A stretch of DNA of 64,000 nucleotides from Lysinibacillus_B sp036662795 (GCF_036662795.1 NZ_JBAFWZ010000002.1:123085-187084), one strand, 5' to 3'. Shown: positions 1 through 9,159, numbered from the stretch's first letter. Numbers and translations: made by a program. The notes: generated from the letters alone by a model not told the origin.

Positions 1-329
1 TGTCCGTGCATAATTGTAGCTCCATCAATGACAATTTGACCTTCATAGTTTAAAAATTGCTGGAGTCCTGTCACCATTGCAATTCTCTCTTCTTGATTTC
101 CGATAACAGAAGAGAATGTAAGTAGCTGTAGGAATTTGTCTGAAAGTTTTGCAGCCTCATGCAATTTAGCTCCTCGTATACTTTCTGCCTTTCGTTTCCC
201 GATTATACATTCAAATAAATCGCCTAGCCCAATAATTTCTGCATTCGGATGGATCTCCTTAATATGCTGTAAAACGGCCTTCGTATTTTTATAGTGAGAA
301 TGTAAATCTCCTAGCAATGCATATTGCAA
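1..329 (-). CDS. Metallophosphoesterase, partial (runs off window start)
   Basis: Reading the minus strand from a TTG at 329 gives an open frame of about 109 residues to the window edge. A GAGGTGAT ribosome binding site lies about 6 bases upstream of the TTG. The N-terminus carries the calcineurin-like phosphoesterase signature in order: GDLHSH near residues 7-12, GLGDLFEC near 40, GNQEER near 85 and the beginning of an MHG motif at the edge. These supply metal-binding Asp, His and Asn residues. The substrate (nucleotide, protein phosphate or other) cannot be told from this part. It is divergent from the acyl-CoA ligase gene. The family call is firm and the function is open. Confidence 0.75.
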   Translation of the reverse strand, partial: MQYALLGDLHSHYKNTKAVLQHIKEIHPNAEIIGLGDLFECIIGKRKAESIRGAKLHEAAKLSDKFLQLLTFSSVIGNQEERIAMVTGLQQFLNYEGQIVIDGATIMHG

Positions 330-439
330 AATAATCACCTCTAAAAAATGTCATATAGTCATTTTAATATAAAAATATTCATATGAAATAAGTAGTTTGA
401 TTGTTATTCTTCATCATTTCGTAAAGGGGGATTTTCAAT

Positions 440-1930
440 ATGTTTATGACAAATATATTAGCTCAGCATGCACAAAATCAGCCAGATGATACTGCAATCG
501 TTTTTGAAAATGGACAATGGACGTATCGTGAGCTATATGAGAATGCACTTAAAATAGCTAGCTATATTAGGAGTCGAGGCTACGAGAAAGGGGATATTAT
601 TGCACAATACATGTTAAATTCAGATGTATTTATGGCTGTATATTATGGCGTTCAATTAGCTGGTTGTACAGTGATGCCAATTAATACAAAGCTAGCAACA
701 CCCGAACTCGAATATTTATTTTCACACTCAGAAGCAAGGGCATTACTTTTCGATGATAGATTAGCCCCTAACCTTGAACAATCTAAATACTCTTTTGAGG
801 AAGAGCTGAACATGCAAGATATACGGAAGATTTTAGCAGGGGATTCCTTTGAAGCACAGAGTTCCGTATCGTTACAGGAGGAGGATACAGCAGTTGTTAT
901 GTACACGTCAGGAACAACTGGTAAGCCTAAAGGAGTCATGCTATCGCATCGCAATATTTTTGAGACGGCAAGAATTTGGTCGGAATCAATGAATATGACT
1001 AATGAGGATAGGATGTATATTTGTACACCGTTGTTCCACTGTGCAGGCAGCCATGTATTTGCTGTACCGACCATGTATAAGGGGGGGACGGTTATTATCG
1101 AGGAAGCTTTTTCTCCTCATCGGACATTACGAAATTTAGTAGAAACCGAGGCAACGATTTTCTTTGGTGTACCTGCGATGTATACGATTCTTCTAACGAA
1201 GCCAGAGCTAAAAGAGTATAGCTTTGAGCACTTACGGCTACTTTGCTATGGGGCCGCACCAATGCCGTACGAGCTCGTAAAGCGCTTAAAGGATACATTC
1301 CCGAAAGTAAAGGTGCAAAATTTATACGGTCAAACAGAAAATACGCCAGCAGCGACAACTCTTTTAGATAGCGATGCCTTAACAAAAGTAGGCTCAGTCG
1401 GCAAACCATTACCCTGTACAGACGTGAGGCTAATTAATGCGGATGGTGAGGTTGTGCAGGAGGGTGAAGTTGGGGAGATTGTTGTTCGTGGTCCGCAAGT
1501 AATGAAGGGTTATCTACGCAATCCAGAGGAAACAGCGAGGGCTATAAGAGATGGCTGGCTACATTCTGGCGACTTAGGCCGCTTTGACGAAGAGGGGTTC
1601 CTTTATATCGTCGACCGAAAAAAGGATATGATTATTCGAGGCGGGGAAAATATTTATCCAATCGAGGTAGAGGAGGTATTGTACCAAATTCCGCAAGTGC
1701 TTGAGGCGGCAGTAGTCGGTATTCCTCACGAGGTTTATGGAGAAGTGCCAAAAGCCTTTGTTGTATTAAAGGAAGGCGAAACGGTAAGTGAAAGAGAAAT
1801 TTTAAATTATGTAGCAGCAAGGCTAGCAAAATATAAAGTACCGTATGAGGTGGATTTAATTGATAGCCTGCCACGAAATGCATCTGGCAAAGTATTGAAG
1901 CATACACTGAGACCGAAACAAAATGTGTAG
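440..1930 (+). CDS. Class I acyl-CoA ligase (AMP-forming)
   Basis: Member of the ANL adenylating superfamily, which joins a carboxylic acid (usually a fatty acid) to CoA through an acyl-AMP. The AMP-binding loop YTSGTTGKPKG is at about residues 155-165, YGQTE near 298, a GWLHSGDLG motif near 373 and the hinge DRKKDMIIRGGENIYP near 395. The C-terminal lysine segment NASGKVLKH is present. At 496 residues it has the usual length for medium/long-chain acyl-CoA synthetases and for MenE-like enzymes. It stands alone, without menaquinone genes, so a fatty-acid role is more likely than MenE. Start chosen at 440 because AAAGGGGGA lies about 10 bases upstream. Substrate is inferred, not shown. Confidence 0.85.
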   Translation: MFMTNILAQHAQNQPDDTAIVFENGQWTYRELYENALKIASYIRSRGYEKGDIIAQYMLNSDVFMAVYYGVQLAGCTVMPINTKLATPELEYLFSHSEARALLFDDRLAPNLEQSKYSFEEELNMQDIRKILAGDSFEAQSSVSLQEEDTAVVMYTSGTTGKPKGVMLSHRNIFETARIWSESMNMTNEDRMYICTPLFHCAGSHVFAVPTMYKGGTVIIEEAFSPHRTLRNLVETEATIFFGVPAMYTILLTKPELKEYSFEHLRLLCYGAAPMPYELVKRLKDTFPKVKVQNLYGQTENTPAATTLLDSDALTKVGSVGKPLPCTDVRLINADGEVVQEGEVGEIVVRGPQVMKGYLRNPEETARAIRDGWLHSGDLGRFDEEGFLYIVDRKKDMIIRGGENIYPIEVEEVLYQIPQVLEAAVVGIPHEVYGEVPKAFVVLKEGETVSEREILNYVAARLAKYKVPYEVDLIDSLPRNASGKVLKHTLRPKQNV

Positions 1931-1977
1931 TGGGCATCGTTAGTAATCATTGCATCGTAAGTTTATAAGTAGATCCA

Positions 1978-2025
1978 AGCATTTAAAGGATGAACGAGCA
2001 TCCTTTAAGTGCTTTTTCATTTTTC
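1978..2025 (+). terminator. Intrinsic terminator after acyl-CoA ligase gene
   Basis: Near-perfect 15-bp inverted repeat (arms 1978-1992 and 1999-2013) with a 6-base loop, followed by a T-rich run. Confidence 0.85.
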
Positions 2026-2034
2026 TTAAGAAAT

Positions 2035-2066
2035 TCTTCATAAACCTCCTTTCCAAGTCTTCATAA
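2035..2066 (+). repeat. Direct repeat upstream of ABC exporter operon
   Basis: The 9-mer TCTTCATAA occurs at 2035-2043 and again at 2058-2066, start-to-start distance 23 bases, about 60-90 bases before the ABC ATPase start. Spacing by about two helical turns is compatible with a response-regulator site. No regulator gene is nearby, so this is only a candidate. Confidence 0.25.
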
Positions 2067-2123
2067 TTGCCATTTACACTAGTAGTAACAGTTTAATAAG
2101 TCAGTTTTGAAAGGACGGATAGT

Positions 2124-2819
2124 GTGATAGAAGTAAATTCATTACAGCATACATTTAGTATTGGGAAAAAGGGAAAGGAAAAGAAGGTGGATGTACTTAA
2201 AGGCATTCATTTTCAAGTAAGGGAGGGAGAAATTGTTTCGATTGTAGGGAAAAGTGGTTCAGGTAAGTCAACTTTGCTACAAGTTATTGCTGGATTTTTA
2301 AAGCCAGATACAGGCTCGATTGTTGTGAATGGTGTTGAAACAGCAGGGTTTAATGAAAAGCAGAGCGCGGCATTTCGTTTAGATAACTTCGGCTTTATTT
2401 TTCAAAACTTTCAGCTGCTACCGGGACAAAATGTCGTAGAAAATATTGAGCTACCGTTAAAGCTAAAAGGGGTAAACCCAGCCATTCGTAAAAAGAAGGT
2501 GCAGGAGATATTAAAGAAAGTCGGTTTAACAGAAGTAGCCGATCATTATCCAAACGAATTATCGGGTGGGCAGCAGCAGCGTGTTTCGATTGCGCGTGCG
2601 ATGATTACGAATCCTCCGATTATTTTAGCGGATGAGCCTACAGGTAGCTTAGATATGCAAACGGAGCAAGAAATCTTACTGCTTATGCAGCAGCTAAATA
2701 TTGAAAACAATTTAACATTCGTCATTATTACACACGATGAGGAAGTAGCGTCCATAGCGGATCGAACACTTCGCATGTCTGATGGCGTATTAGTGGAGGA
2801 AATACAACATGTTATTTAA
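2124..2819 (+). CDS. MacB/LolD-type ABC transporter ATP-binding protein
   Basis: ATPase subunit of an ABC exporter of the MacB/LolD/YtrE class, acting at the inner face of the membrane. Walker A GKSGSGKS is at residues 42-49, the Q-loop near 96, signature LSGGQQQR at about 146-153, Walker B ILADEP near 168 and the switch His in ITHDEE near 200. It starts with GTG at 2124 behind AAGGACGG. Its end overlaps the start of the permease gene by 11 bases, so the two are translationally coupled. In Firmicutes such pairs often export antimicrobial peptides or lipid-linked compounds; the substrate here is unknown. Confidence 0.88.
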   Translation: MIEVNSLQHTFSIGKKGKEKKVDVLKGIHFQVREGEIVSIVGKSGSGKSTLLQVIAGFLKPDTGSIVVNGVETAGFNEKQSAAFRLDNFGFIFQNFQLLPGQNVVENIELPLKLKGVNPAIRKKKVQEILKKVGLTEVADHYPNELSGGQQQRVSIARAMITNPPIILADEPTGSLDMQTEQEILLLMQQLNIENNLTFVIITHDEEVASIADRTLRMSDGVLVEEIQHVI

Positions 2820-4092
2820 AGATCAATTATTATTTGTCCTACAGCATATGCGTAAAAATAAGCTACGAGTGACTATGACGGTACTAGCGGCAATGATCGG
2901 CTGTGCATTTTTAATCGTACTAGCTTCAGTCGGCTTCGGAATACAGGAAACAATGCGTGGTGAAATGTTAAATCAAGAAGAAGTAACAGAAATTCAGCTA
3001 TGGGGTGAGGAAAGCTTAACGGCTGAAGATGAAAAGTGGATCAATGATTTAGAGCATGTCAATGTCGTGTTAAATAAGCTACAACTTAATTCTTCTATAA
3101 CATCGACATTCGAGGATCGTACAGGCTACTCTCAAGCATCAATTGTTGATATGGATGGACAGGCAAAATTACCATCAAAGTTAAGCGAGGGACGTTTACC
3201 AAAGGCAACTAATGAAATCGTTGTAGGCTATCATTATGCACAAAACTTACTAAATGAAGCGGATAGGGCTGAAATCGAGCGCAAGAATAAAGAGGCAGAA
3301 CAAAACGGCACGTGGTATAACGGTGAGGAAGAAGGCTTTAAAGGGGATATTATCGGAAAGACAGTAACGATTGAGTTTGAAACAGGTGAAGAAGCAGGCT
3401 TTAAGAAATCCCAAGAGTTTAAGGTTGTCGGTGTATTAGAAAAGCCTTCCTATGATTGGTATATTGATTCTTCCGTTATGTTTGAACAAGGCTTGCATGA
3501 GCTATTCCCGACATTAGCAACATATCCAGAAACAAAGATTTATGTAGATTCAATTGAAAATGTCATGCCCGTGCTAGATAACTTAAAAGAGGAAGGGTAT
3601 CAAGTATATTCAGTAGTAGAGCAATTAGAGCAGATGGATTTATTCTTCCTAATCTTTAAAATTGGTCTTGTGTTTATTGGAACAATCGCCATTTTAATTG
3701 CTTCTATCGGAATTTTTAATACGATGACAATGGCAGTGACAGAGCGTACACGTGAGATTGGCGTGCTAAAAGCAATTGGTGCATCTCCTGCATTAATTCA
3801 GCGATTATTTTTAATGGAGAGCGCATTTATCGGACTGTTAGGAACGGGCTTAGCAATCGTTATATCCTATGGTATTAGCTATGGAGTGAATGCGATATTA
3901 CCACATGTTGTATCGTATGCATTATCTGATGAGGACTTAGCAAGCTACGATATTACCTTCTCGCTAATTCCAGTTAGTTTAGTAATTATTGCAGGGGGCA
4001 TTAGCTTACTTGTCGCCATTTTATCAGGCTGGCGACCAGCACGAAAGGCTACAAAAATTGAAGTAATCAATGCTTTAAGACAGGAATTATAA
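2809..4092 (+). CDS. MacB-like ABC transporter permease (FtsX domain)
   Basis: Membrane partner of the preceding ATPase. One transmembrane helix lies near residues 18-40, then a large extracytoplasmic MacB-type periplasmic-core-like domain of about 230 residues, then three C-terminal helices (about 280-310, 330-355, 385-415) forming an FtsX domain. The four-helix layout with a big outer domain marks the mechanotransmission type of ABC system rather than a channel-type transporter. Length 427 residues is typical of YtrF/MacB-like permeases without the fused ATPase. The operon ends at a strong terminator just after the stop. Confidence 0.85.
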   Translation: MLFKDQLLFVLQHMRKNKLRVTMTVLAAMIGCAFLIVLASVGFGIQETMRGEMLNQEEVTEIQLWGEESLTAEDEKWINDLEHVNVVLNKLQLNSSITSTFEDRTGYSQASIVDMDGQAKLPSKLSEGRLPKATNEIVVGYHYAQNLLNEADRAEIERKNKEAEQNGTWYNGEEEGFKGDIIGKTVTIEFETGEEAGFKKSQEFKVVGVLEKPSYDWYIDSSVMFEQGLHELFPTLATYPETKIYVDSIENVMPVLDNLKEEGYQVYSVVEQLEQMDLFFLIFKIGLVFIGTIAILIASIGIFNTMTMAVTERTREIGVLKAIGASPALIQRLFLMESAFIGLLGTGLAIVISYGISYGVNAILPHVVSYALSDEDLASYDITFSLIPVSLVIIAGGISLLVAILSGWRPARKATKIEVINALRQEL

Positions 4093-4097
4093 GAAGT

Positions 4098-4137
4098 AAA
4101 AGGGGTTCATTTCGGTAAAGAAATGAACCCCTTTTAA
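4098..4137 (+). terminator. Intrinsic terminator of the ABC exporter operon
   Basis: Perfect 16-bp stem (4098-4113 with 4120-4135), 6-base loop, A-rich 5' side and T-rich 3' side. Confidence 0.9.
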
Positions 4138-4281
4138 AATGATCCTATGCAGGATTTCTTTTTAGTTCAAGGGGAGTTTTTCCGTTTTGTGGATAAAGGG
4201 ATTGCAACAATTTCCCCATCCCCTTCGTTTAAAGTATGATACACTTACAATTAAATTGAACAGAAGCGAGTTGAATGGGCA

Positions 4282-5508
4282 ATGGAAAAAGAGCAAGCTT
4301 TTTTACCAGTATTATTAGGTTCTGGCATGAATGCTTACGGGATGGCTCGTGCTTTTTTTGAAGCATATGGATTAAAGCCACTCGTTCTAGGAAATTCACA
4401 ACTACCAGCTACACAGGATAGTCGTATACTAACCTTTTATAGAATCGATAAGTTAAATAGCCAAGAGGTCTTTTTACCTGAACTTGAAAAAGTGGCAGCG
4501 CAAATCCCTAACAGAAAGCTTTTACTTTTGGCATGTGGAGATGACTATGCTCAACTGATTATTCGGAATAAAGAAAAGCTAGAGAAGCACTTCACCGTTC
4601 CTTATATTTCGAAAGCATTAATGGAAGAGCTACTCTCGGTAGAAGGCTTCCAGCGCCACTGGGACAAATACAATTTTTCTTATCCAACTTCAACAACTGT
4701 GTCGATACATAATTTTGAACATTTTACACCACCATTCGATTATCCAATTATTATGAAGCCAGCAAACTTACTAACCTTTTGGGATTATGCATTTCCGGCA
4801 AGAAAAAAAGTTTTTATAGCACAGGACCATGCTGAGCAAACAGCGATACTAAAGGCCATTTATAGTTCAACATATCAAGATGAAATGATTGTACAGCAGT
4901 ATATTCCTGGGGATGACACGAATTTACGTGTGCTAGATGCGTATGTTGATAAGAATGGAAAGGCAAAGCTACTCGCTCTTGGCAATCCTATGCTGCAGGA
5001 GCATTTACCTGAAGGGATTGGGAGCTATGGAGCCATTATAACAACATATGACCAAGAGCTAATGGATGGGGTACGTTATTTCCTTGAGGGCATTGGCTAT
5101 ACAGGGTTAGCAAGCTTTACGTTTAAATACGATTCCCGTGATGGGCAATATAAACTACTAAAAATGAGTATAAGAAATAGTCGGTCCAGCTATTTTGTAA
5201 CAGCAAGTGGTCATAATCTTATGCAATACATAGCGGATGATCATATGCTACATATTCATCATAGCTTAACGTATGTGCAGGACAAGCATTTATGGATGAT
5301 CCTTCCTAAGAATATATTGTTCAAATATGCCTCAAATGAAAAATTAAAAATAGAAGCAAAAAGCTTAATTCGTCAAGGTAAGTTCACTAATTCATTATTT
5401 TACGAGCAGGATATGAATCCAAAGCGTTGGACTAAATTAACGCTGAACCGATTAGGCTATTACAGAAGCTATAAGAAACACATTAATAATAAGGATTTGT
5501 CAGAGTAA
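4282..5508 (+). CDS. ATP-grasp carboxylate-amine ligase, D-aspartate-ligase-like
   Basis: The N-terminus (FLPVLLGSGMNAYGMARAF) strongly recalls the enterococcal D-aspartate ligase Asl, which activates the beta-carboxylate of D-Asp and joins it to the Lys side chain of the UDP-MurNAc-pentapeptide. A central ATP-grasp fold is seen: a Lys-containing strand PIIMKPAN near residue 155, a MIVQQYIPG strand near 202 and a late metal-binding-like segment around 285-300. At 408 residues it fits the family. It is monocistronic between two terminators. The ribosome binding site is weak, so the start is not certain. Homology to Asl is from memory of the family; the D-Asp versus D-Glu choice is inferred. 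Confidence 0.7.
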   Translation: MEKEQAFLPVLLGSGMNAYGMARAFFEAYGLKPLVLGNSQLPATQDSRILTFYRIDKLNSQEVFLPELEKVAAQIPNRKLLLLACGDDYAQLIIRNKEKLEKHFTVPYISKALMEELLSVEGFQRHWDKYNFSYPTSTTVSIHNFEHFTPPFDYPIIMKPANLLTFWDYAFPARKKVFIAQDHAEQTAILKAIYSSTYQDEMIVQQYIPGDDTNLRVLDAYVDKNGKAKLLALGNPMLQEHLPEGIGSYGAIITTYDQELMDGVRYFLEGIGYTGLASFTFKYDSRDGQYKLLKMSIRNSRSSYFVTASGHNLMQYIADDHMLHIHHSLTYVQDKHLWMILPKNILFKYASNEKLKIEAKSLIRQGKFTNSLFYEQDMNPKRWTKLTLNRLGYYRSYKKHINNKDLSE

Positions 5509-5569
5509 AGATGGGTCGAGCATAAAACAATGTGTCGTCTCTGGATTCGCTTAAATAACAAATGTATTG

Positions 5570-5596
5570 AACCTGTCATTCGGCAGGTTTTTTTCT
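5570..5596 (+). terminator. Intrinsic terminator after ATP-grasp ligase gene
   Basis: Stem AACCTGTC with GGCAGGTT (one G-T pair), short loop, followed by seven T. Confidence 0.8.
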
Positions 5597-5675
5597 ATTT
5601 TTAGTGGAGGTACATTCGTTTATAGATGAAAGAATATGGTACACTAAACGCAAGTATATAAAGGTGGTTATAAAT

Positions 5676-6899
5676 ATGTCTGTTATCCAATTATTAAATG
5701 AAACAATTCAAAATAAATGGTCGTTTGAGACAACGATGAAAATTCAGGAAGAAATGATTCCTGCAATGTTAGATGGAAAGGATATTGTAGCAGAATCGCC
5801 AACAGGTTCTGGTAAAACGCTAGCGTATGTATTACCGATTTTAAATAAAGTGAACGGTTCGAAAAAGCAAACACAAGCTTTAATTGTGGCACCATCACAG
5901 GAGCTAGCAATGCAAATTGTAGAGGTTATTCGTGAATGGACAGCGGGTACTGATATTTCCGTACAGCAGTTAATCGGTGGAGCAAACTCTGCACGACAAA
6001 TTGAAAAGCTAAAGAAAAAGCCTACGATTGTAGTTGGTACACCAGGTCGCTTAAACGAATTAGCTCGTGCTGGTAAGCTGAAGCTGAAAGAAATTGAAAC
6101 GGTTGTGCTAGATGAATGTGATCAGCTACTGAGCCGGGAATACCGAGTAGTCGTGAAATCATTTATTGATGGAGCAGCTTTCGGACGTCAAGTTGTTGTT
6201 GTATCGGCAACAATTACTGAGGAAATTGAGCTAGTAGCAGAGCGACTAATGTTTGAGCCAATCAATATTAAAATTAAGCCTGAAGATATGGTGAAGGTTG
6301 GTAAAGTAGTACATTCATTTGTAAAGGTAGATGAGCGAGATAAAACGGATATGCTTCGTCGCCTTTCTAATCTTGAAGGAGTACGAGGGTTGGCATTTGT
6401 TAATAATATCGATCAAGTATTAATGAAGGAAACAAAGCTAAAGTACAAGGAAGCACCAATCGTTACACTTCATTCGGATATGAAAAAGGAAGAGCGTAAA
6501 AAAGCGTTAGATGAATTCCGCAAAGGAACGGCACGTATTTTGATTGCCACAGATATTGCTGCACGTGGTTTAGATATTGCAGGATTAACACATGTTATTC
6601 ACGTGGATGTACCGAGAACAATCGAGCAATACCTACATCGTTCAGGACGTACTGGACGCGCTGGTGCCGATGGCGAAGTATTAACGCTTCTTTCCTATAA
6701 GGACGAAAAAACCTATAAAAAATGGACACGAGAAATTCCAGGAAAGCCTGTACAGAAAATTTGGCATATGGGTGAGTTGATCGAAGGTAATTCAAAAACG
6801 ATAGAGGAGGCAAAGGGGAAGAAAACAGCCAATCAAAGTGCTAAGTCAGCAACGAATGGTAAAAGCTATCCGAAGAAAACATTTAAAAAGGGGAAATAA
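5676..6899 (+). CDS. DEAD-box-family ATP-dependent RNA helicase (DECD variant)
   Basis: Superfamily 2 RNA helicase resembling B. subtilis YfmL. Motifs in order: Q-like segment and motif I SPTGSGKT near residue 42, Ia PSQELA, Ib TPGRL, motif II as DECD (not DEAD), III SAT, V ARGLDI, VI HRSGRTGRAG. The C-terminus is a short Lys-rich tail suited to RNA binding. The open frame extends upstream to 5604, but ATG 5676 has AAAGGTGG eight bases before it and gives a normal helicase N-terminus, so the 5' extension is rejected. The M29 peptidase gene follows after three bases. Likely role: ribosome assembly or RNA turnover. Confidence 0.88.
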   Translation: MSVIQLLNETIQNKWSFETTMKIQEEMIPAMLDGKDIVAESPTGSGKTLAYVLPILNKVNGSKKQTQALIVAPSQELAMQIVEVIREWTAGTDISVQQLIGGANSARQIEKLKKKPTIVVGTPGRLNELARAGKLKLKEIETVVLDECDQLLSREYRVVVKSFIDGAAFGRQVVVVSATITEEIELVAERLMFEPINIKIKPEDMVKVGKVVHSFVKVDERDKTDMLRRLSNLEGVRGLAFVNNIDQVLMKETKLKYKEAPIVTLHSDMKKEERKKALDEFRKGTARILIATDIAARGLDIAGLTHVIHVDVPRTIEQYLHRSGRTGRAGADGEVLTLLSYKDEKTYKKWTREIPGKPVQKIWHMGELIEGNSKTIEEAKGKKTANQSAKSATNGKSYPKKTFKKGK

Positions 6900-6902
6900 G
6901 GG

Positions 6903-8132
6903 ATGACATTTGAGGAGAAATTAGCGGAATTTGCAGAGTTAGCTGTAAAGGTTGGGGTCAACATTCAAAAGGGGCAAACCTTACTTATTAACACGTCGAC
7001 AGATACGCTGGAATTTACACGCCTTGTTGTTAAAAAGGCGTACGAGGCTGGTGCAGGCCGTGTACAGGTCAATTTAACAGATGCAGTATTTGAGCGTGCC
7101 TTTTACGAAAATACAACGGTTGAAGAAATTGAAAAGTTCCCTAAATGGATTGCCTCACAGCGAGATGAGCTCATTGAGCGTGGCGGGGCATTGCTGTGGA
7201 TTGATGCGGCAGATCCAGATTTACTTGCTGGTATTGATATTGAAAAAATCGCTACTCAGCAAAAGGTAGCTGGTAAAGCACTAGAAAACTATCGGAAAGC
7301 TGTTATGAACGATGATATCGCTTGGTCCATTATTGCAGTCCCTTCATCAAAGTGGGCAGCAAAGGTATTCCCGAATCTACCTGAGGAGGAGCAAGTGGAT
7401 GCACTGTGGGATGCGATTTTTAATACAGTTCGTATAGGCGAAGGCAGCGCAGTAGAGAATTGGCATGCACATGTTGAAAGCTTAGAGGCACGTGCAGCAC
7501 AGTTAAACGCGAAAAAATATAAGAAGCTTTATTATAAGGCACCAGGTACAGATTTAACGATCGAGCTGCCTGAAAAGCATTTATGGCTAACTGGAGGCAG
7601 TAAAACACCTGCTGGCACTACTTTTATTGCTAATATGCCAACAGAGGAAGTTTATACAATGCCAGCAAAATATGGCGTGAACGGTGTCGTACAAAATACG
7701 AAGCCGCTTGTCTTTAAAGGAAATGTTATTGATAGGTTCTCGTTAACCTTTGAAAAAGGAAAAATAATAAAGGCACATGCTGAAGTAGGAAATGAGCTCC
7801 TTCAGCAATTAATTAATGCTGACGAAGGCTCTAGCTATTTAGGTGAGGTGGCACTTGTACCACACGAATCACCAATTTCCGCTTCGAATATTTTATATTA
7901 CAATACTCTTTTTGATGAAAATGCTTCGAATCATTTAGCAATTGGTGAGGCATACCCAACTTGTTATGAGGGTGGGCGAGAGCTTCAGCAAGGGCAGCTT
8001 GAGTCACTAGGCATTAACACATCGATTACACATGAGGATTTCATGATAGGTAGTGGCGAAATGGATATCGATGGCGAGCTAGCGGACGGCACAATCCAAC
8101 CGATTTTCCGCAACGGTAGCTGGGCTTTTTAA
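6903..8132 (+). CDS. M29 family aminopeptidase (AmpS-like), copy 1
   Basis: Metal-dependent exopeptidase of peptidase family M29, cytoplasmic, releasing N-terminal residues from peptides. The metal-ligand region is intact: GEVALVPHESP with a Glu and His, then YYNTLFDENASNHLAIG with the Tyr and second His, and the late HEDFMIG segment with His and Asp. Length 409 is normal. It begins three bases after the helicase stop, with the ribosome binding site inside the helicase 3' end, so the two are probably cotranscribed. A clear paralogue lies at 22100-23344 on the other strand. Confidence 0.9.
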   Translation: MTFEEKLAEFAELAVKVGVNIQKGQTLLINTSTDTLEFTRLVVKKAYEAGAGRVQVNLTDAVFERAFYENTTVEEIEKFPKWIASQRDELIERGGALLWIDAADPDLLAGIDIEKIATQQKVAGKALENYRKAVMNDDIAWSIIAVPSSKWAAKVFPNLPEEEQVDALWDAIFNTVRIGEGSAVENWHAHVESLEARAAQLNAKKYKKLYYKAPGTDLTIELPEKHLWLTGGSKTPAGTTFIANMPTEEVYTMPAKYGVNGVVQNTKPLVFKGNVIDRFSLTFEKGKIIKAHAEVGNELLQQLINADEGSSYLGEVALVPHESPISASNILYYNTLFDENASNHLAIGEAYPTCYEGGRELQQGQLESLGINTSITHEDFMIGSGEMDIDGELADGTIQPIFRNGSWAF

Positions 8133-8147
8133 ACGGAGAGAATTCAC

Positions 8148-9059
8148 ATGAAAAGGATTAGTCTGTTACTCTTTGCTTTCCTATTGTTTACTTCGAGCAC
8201 TTCTGCCAAAGAGGTGTATGTTGCGCTCGGAGATTCTTTGGCAGCCGGACAAACACCCTATTCAGAAATTGATTCTGGGTATGCCGATTTGATAGCCTTA
8301 CAGCTAACAAAATATGGTCAGTTAACGGCTTATACGAAAGAACTTGCCTTTCCCGGTTATGCTGTAGACGATGTTTTAGAGCGTGTAAAATCAGAGCCAG
8401 CCCAGGCGGTACTTGCAAATGCAACGCTTATAACCGTCTCTGCTGGAGCCAACGATTTATTGCCACTCGTTTCCTACAATCCGAAAGCCGGCTCGCTAAG
8501 CTATTCACAAATGACGGCTAACTTTGCTTTAAATAAAGCGCGGCAGGATTTTACAGAGCTATTAAAGGTACTAAAGGAAAAGGCACCGAATGCCCAAATT
8601 TATGTTATGGGATATTATTTTCCATATATCCATGTTCACGAAACACAAAAAGCAGGGGTAGCCGATCAATTACAACTGTTAAATACTATACTAAAGTCAG
8701 TTGCAGTAGAGGCTGGTGCTCAATTTGTAGAGGTAGCCCAGGATTTTGACAAGAATTCTGTTAATTACCTACCAAATGCAACTGATATTCATCCGAATAT
8801 GGCCGGCTATTTAGTCATGGCGAATGCTTTTTTGAACGAGTATGCTGGCTCAGCTACCTATCAAATGACTCTTGCAGAGCTACCAAAGCCAAATCCGAAA
8901 TCTTTTGAAGAATTATTGGGTCTTCAATCTAGTAATGATTCTGGAGCGGAAGCTGAAGTCGTCGATGAAGTTGCGATAGCGAAGCCGCTCCAGGAGTATA
9001 TTGGATTGTACGGCTATAAAAAATGGCATAATCTATTTGGAAAAAAGATTCTTTCTTAG
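8148..9059 (+). CDS. Secreted SGNH/GDSL hydrolase
   Basis: Secreted esterase or lipase-like enzyme. Residues 1-20 form a signal peptide ending at SSTSA. Block I VALGDSLAAG carries the nucleophilic Ser near residue 29, block III GAND is near 99 and block V DIHPN gives the catalytic Asp and His near 207. An acidic linker and about 25 further residues follow the catalytic domain. It starts 15 bases after the M29 peptidase with a GGAGAG ribosome binding site, so it may belong to the same transcript. Substrate unknown; cell-wall or lipid esters are typical of the family. Confidence 0.85.
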   Translation: MKRISLLLFAFLLFTSSTSAKEVYVALGDSLAAGQTPYSEIDSGYADLIALQLTKYGQLTAYTKELAFPGYAVDDVLERVKSEPAQAVLANATLITVSAGANDLLPLVSYNPKAGSLSYSQMTANFALNKARQDFTELLKVLKEKAPNAQIYVMGYYFPYIHVHETQKAGVADQLQLLNTILKSVAVEAGAQFVEVAQDFDKNSVNYLPNATDIHPNMAGYLVMANAFLNEYAGSATYQMTLAELPKPNPKSFEELLGLQSSNDSGAEAEVVDEVAIAKPLQEYIGLYGYKKWHNLFGKKILS

Positions 9060-9082
9060 TTTTAGGGAAGAATCTTTTTTTG
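9042..9082 (+). terminator. Intrinsic terminator overlapping SGNH hydrolase stop
   Basis: 12-bp arms AAAAAGATTCTT (9042-9053) and AAGAATCTTTTT (9068-9079). The stop codon lies in the loop. Confidence 0.8.
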
Positions 9083-9159
9083 ATTTTGCGAAAATGATGA
9101 TTTCATTTGCAGGATTTTTATTCGACCTAAAGGAGTGTCTATCAGATCTAAAATAGGTG

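Noticed and set aside
5604..5675. N-terminal extension of the helicase frame
   Set aside because: No binding site before it; AAAGGTGG and a family-like N-terminus point to ATG 5676.
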